A stretch of 10,213 nucleotides of DNA from Ochromonadaceae sp. CCMP2298 (Eukaryota; Sar; Synurophyceae; Ochromonadales; Ochromonadaceae), in contig MU634782.1 in assembly GCA_026770595.1 (NCBI GenBank), forward strand, positions 1-10,213, read 5' to 3'. Below the pieces are notes generated by a model. It was not told where the DNA came from. It saw only the letters and a program-made list of their open reading frames with translations, and ran no database searches. This document shows, one piece after another, positions 7,841-10,213 of this stretch. Made by a program: the position numbers and the translations under genes. How positions within the stretch are numbered: the first letter of the stretch is position 1; each line of letters opens with the position of its first letter.

Positions 7841-9989
7841 CTAGGGCATCTGGGCGAAGTGAAGGCGGCGGCACTTGTCATCGCACTGCTTGGGAAGCTC
7901 GCCGGACTTGAGGGGAACCTTGTACTCCCTGGGCACACTGAAGAAGCAGATACGAGCGTCCGCGGAGGGGAGCTTCTTGCGATCCGGCGAAGAGGGGCGC
8001 TCGGTGCGGTCAGAGCGGTCAGGGCGTTTGCGTGCAGGCGGGGCGGGTGGGAGGCGACATCGCTCATCGTCACCCTCAGCGCGGTCCATCTTAGTAGTGC
8101 GGTAGAGCGGGTTAGGGGTGCGGGGCTGCGACTCCATGCGGAATGTGAACGCCTGGAACCGCACAGGAGAGCTCAGCTCGTCGACCAGGGCGCAAAAGCC
8201 AGTGAGCATCAGGCCAGCCCATCGCTGGGAGGGGTAGTGCAGTGGAGTGCGAACCTTGGAGGCGCCGGGGAGTTGGACCGGCACGGTGGGGTTGCGAGCA
8301 GCATCGAAGTAGCGGAACAGCATGTCGTTGAGAAACGCCTCGAGGTAGGCGAAGGTATAGGCCTGGCCTGCGTGCTGAGCGTAAGCGAGGTTGACCATGT
8401 CGAGGAAGGCCGTGCCGTAGCTGACGTCGAAGAGGGCGCTGTAGGTGGTGGCTATGCCGCGCAGTGCGTCGATCCAGTCCTGCCACGTAGCCCGGAAACG
8501 CGCCGAGGCTAGTGCGGTCGCGCGGCCCTCGGACAGGAAGTGAAAGAGGCGGAGGCTGTCGGGCTGCCAGTTGCGGGACAGGGCGAAGATGAAGAGGCAG
8601 GCCTTGAGAGCGATGGTGGGGTTCGACTCGCGCTGGACATACCAGATGCACGACATCATGGGCGGCGTCTGGTAGAAACTCGGGTCGCGAACGTCGGGGC
8701 CATCGTCTTGTTGGGAGATGATATAGTAGTCGATCGCCCCTCGACACAGGTTGGCAACAGTGTACTGATTGATATGTTTACCTGGGCCTTGGAGAATGCG
8801 AGCGATGTGCTCATCAGGTGCAAGAGTGCGCACCTGATCCATCATGCGTATCAGCTGCTGAGTAGAGCCGCTGCCCTTGAGCACCTCCCGCCCCGCCACG
8901 TCCGTGAGGGTGCGCACACCCCGCCCACTGGAACCTGAAGAATCGCTAGAATGGGACGACTCGGAGTCAGCGCGGCGACTGTAATTGCGAGCGGGTTTGG
9001 AGTTACGGTCGCGGGGAGGGGGAGGGTGGCGCGGCGCAGACGAGGCGCTCGAGTCTGACGAGGGCGCTGGCTAAGGTGGCGCCTTGCGCTTGGCGATGGG
9101 CACGTAGGGGCCCGAAGGACCCGATGCGCTGAGAGGAGCGGGGCCCGTAGTGAAAGGACGAGCCGGGGCTTCATAACCGAGAAGACATGGGCGGTCAGCC
9201 GAGAGCAGAGGGATAGTGAGCTGCTCGGGCCACGGAACGTCGGTGGAAGCGCAGAGGAGAGAAGGGTTGGCGAGGTGGATGCGGCCGCGCGAGCCCGCCG
9301 TGACGTACGGGATGGGAGTTATCTCGGGCGTGACGCCGACGACCACGTACTCCGCGACCGCGTAGGAGTTGACGAGGATGGGGTACGTGAGGCCGAGGGA
9401 GCGATCGGGGAGGGGAGTACCAGGTTGGGTCTGGAGGATGAGGACTGACGACCGCACCGATGGTTGTGCCGGGAAGAGACGAGCGCGTAGACCGGTGGCA
9501 ATCGCCTGCGCCTGAGGGGTATGTGGCGTGAAGGCGAGGAGGTGCTGGCCAGTGCGCGCGACCAGGTCCATCCCATGGCGGAAATGAATGGGGTAATGGC
9601 GAGGGGGGTGATGGCCCCAAAGCGGGAAACCCCATGCGGCCAGACAGAGGGATGCGAGACCCTGGCCCGGAGAGGAAGCCGCTGCTGAGAGCCCTGACAG
9701 GTGCCGGAGCCGGTAGCATGCGAGTAGCGAGAGGAGGTGCCGCGGATGTGAACTGAGGTGCCGTAGTGCGTGGGCGCGTCAAAGCAGCTGGCGGGGCATC
9801 CGTGCGGCCGTAGAAGGCAGGCAGGAAATCTTCGAAGGCCTGGTCGCGAGCGGGATATGCATGGCCGTCACCCTCAGGGCCCTCGTGGGTGTGTGCGCGG
9901 CGGGCGGAGGTATGGACAGAGTGGGCGCGACGAGCTGGGGGGGGAGCCGCGATAGGGACGTGGGCAGCCCAGAAATCAGTACCGCCATC
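7841..9989 (-). pseudogene. gag-like region with CCCH-like zinc motif, interrupted
   Basis: Frame 9571-7841 is open except for TAG at 9073-9071. The first half (from MDLVARTGQHLLAF) is an unrecognised domain of ~165 residues. Next, around 9070-8918, is a Ser/Pro/Arg-rich linker. A helical region follows (LIRMMDQVRTLAPDEHIARI, then RFRATWQDWIDALRGI), and a basic Pro/Arg/Asp stretch. The end is C-x20-C-x3-C-x3-H (residues ICFF to CDDKCRRLH), probably a nucleic-acid-binding zinc motif as in retroelement Gags. TAG at 7843-7841 follows the motif by four residues, with pol continuing in the same frame. Upstream of 9571 coding character is clearer in another frame at 9780-9850 (DQAFEDFLPAFYGR), so a frameshift lies between about 9600 and 9780; the six-C run at 9608-9603 is a candidate. 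No certain start: an ATG at 9988-9986 lies in the first frame, and an eight-C run (9944-9937) follows. Confidence 0.7.
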
Positions 9990-9991
9990 CT

Positions 9992-10213
9992 AGTACCCCT
10001 CCTCTGCCTCGAAGTGGGGGAAAGGTGTGACCCAGATGAAGGTTCAAGTAGTAAGTTGTGTTAAGATCATTACAAGACAGACACAGCACATCATATGAGA
10101 GCATGAGGACGTGCAGTAAAGCAGTCAGAGGCTCAGCAGAGCCACGCAATGGCTGCGGAGTGTAACGGCCGAAGTGAAGGGGAAGTACGTACTGCGTACA
10201 AGGGAACGTGTAA
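9992..10213. other. Right edge, no gene recognised
   Basis: This is lower in GC than the element beside it and has no convincing ORF on either strand. It may be the element's 5' untranslated leader or LTR, or host flanking DNA. A GTACGTAC palindrome lies near 10186. No primer-binding site or terminal repeat could be identified because only one end of the element is in the window. Confidence 0.4.

Larger units (their letters stand above)
6155..9991 (-). mobile_element. Decayed, 3'-truncated gag-pol retroelement
   Basis: The - strand carries, in order, a Gag-like region with a terminal zinc-binding-type motif and a reverse transcriptase. Both were originally in one frame. The frame is broken by four in-frame stops and at least one frameshift, so the copy cannot make its proteins as written. 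It ends abruptly within or just after the RT connection region at the LRR gene, so RNase H and any integrase or tyrosine recombinase are missing. The RT style (QGRPISD, WKKDLQGAFTLL, FGWVGMPFVFQ, TYVDDVMVV, VTISRRNLLKTI) recalls the DIRS-like or Gypsy-related elements of oomycetes and algae; without the downstream domains the order cannot be fixed. The 5' boundary is not visible and may lie past 9991 or outside the window. No LTR pair or target duplication is recognisable. Confidence 0.8.

Noticed and set aside
7859-8938. Long + strand ORFs opposite the Gag region
   Set aside because: High GC keeps antisense frames open; the - strand frame has the zinc motif and continues into RT.
6515-9073. 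Nuclear code with UAG/UAA reassigned
   Set aside because: Flanking genes use TGA and TAG as clear terminators, and the element also has frameshifts and a truncation, so decay is simpler.

Overview
The window looks like nuclear DNA of an intron-bearing unicellular eukaryote, most likely a protist or alga. The reasons are clean GT-AG introns with matching phases (several donors read GTACGT), secretory N-termini, an AATAAA signal, and a GC-rich retroelement. The retroelement's reverse transcriptase and the ~20-residue LRR units resemble types I associate with stramenopile, alveolate or haptophyte genomes. That placement is an impression from protein style, not a demonstrated match.

Left (1-2245): one complete three-exon gene on the + strand (483-1599) encodes a ~299-residue secretory-pathway sulfotransferase. 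Both PAPS-binding motifs are present and its N-terminus looks like a signal peptide or Golgi signal anchor. It is followed by a poly(A) signal, a strong 21-bp palindrome, a 7-bp tandem repeat and pyrimidine-rich spacer.

Middle (2246-5480): a four-exon gene on the - strand encodes an ~822-residue protein. It has a signal peptide, a long unrecognised middle, and a C-terminal part resembling DUF1415. Its first intron is flanked by a 16-bp imperfect direct repeat. A 336-bp spacer holding a 13-bp perfect inverted repeat separates it from the divergent LRR gene.

Right (5481-10213): a + strand ORF encodes an F-box-like N-terminus and six LRR units of exactly 60 bp. Repeat homology stops abruptly at about 6155. 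The ORF continues for 40 codons through the antisense strand of a retroelement that occupies the rest of the window on the - strand. The element is read right to left: Gag-like region, CCCH-like zinc motif, a pol leader, then a reverse transcriptase with motifs A, B and YVDD. Gag and pol share one frame from 9571 to 6515. That frame is broken by TAG (9071-9073), TAG (7841-7843), TAG (7730-7732) and TAA (7400-7402), followed by a one-base frameshift just after YVDD. A further frame change lies in the 5' part of gag. The element is cut off before any RNase H, integrase or recombinase where it meets the LRR gene. The simplest reading is a decayed retroelement that truncated an LRR gene and supplied its new C-terminus. 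The UAG lying exactly between gag and pol leaves open that the ancestor used stop readthrough.
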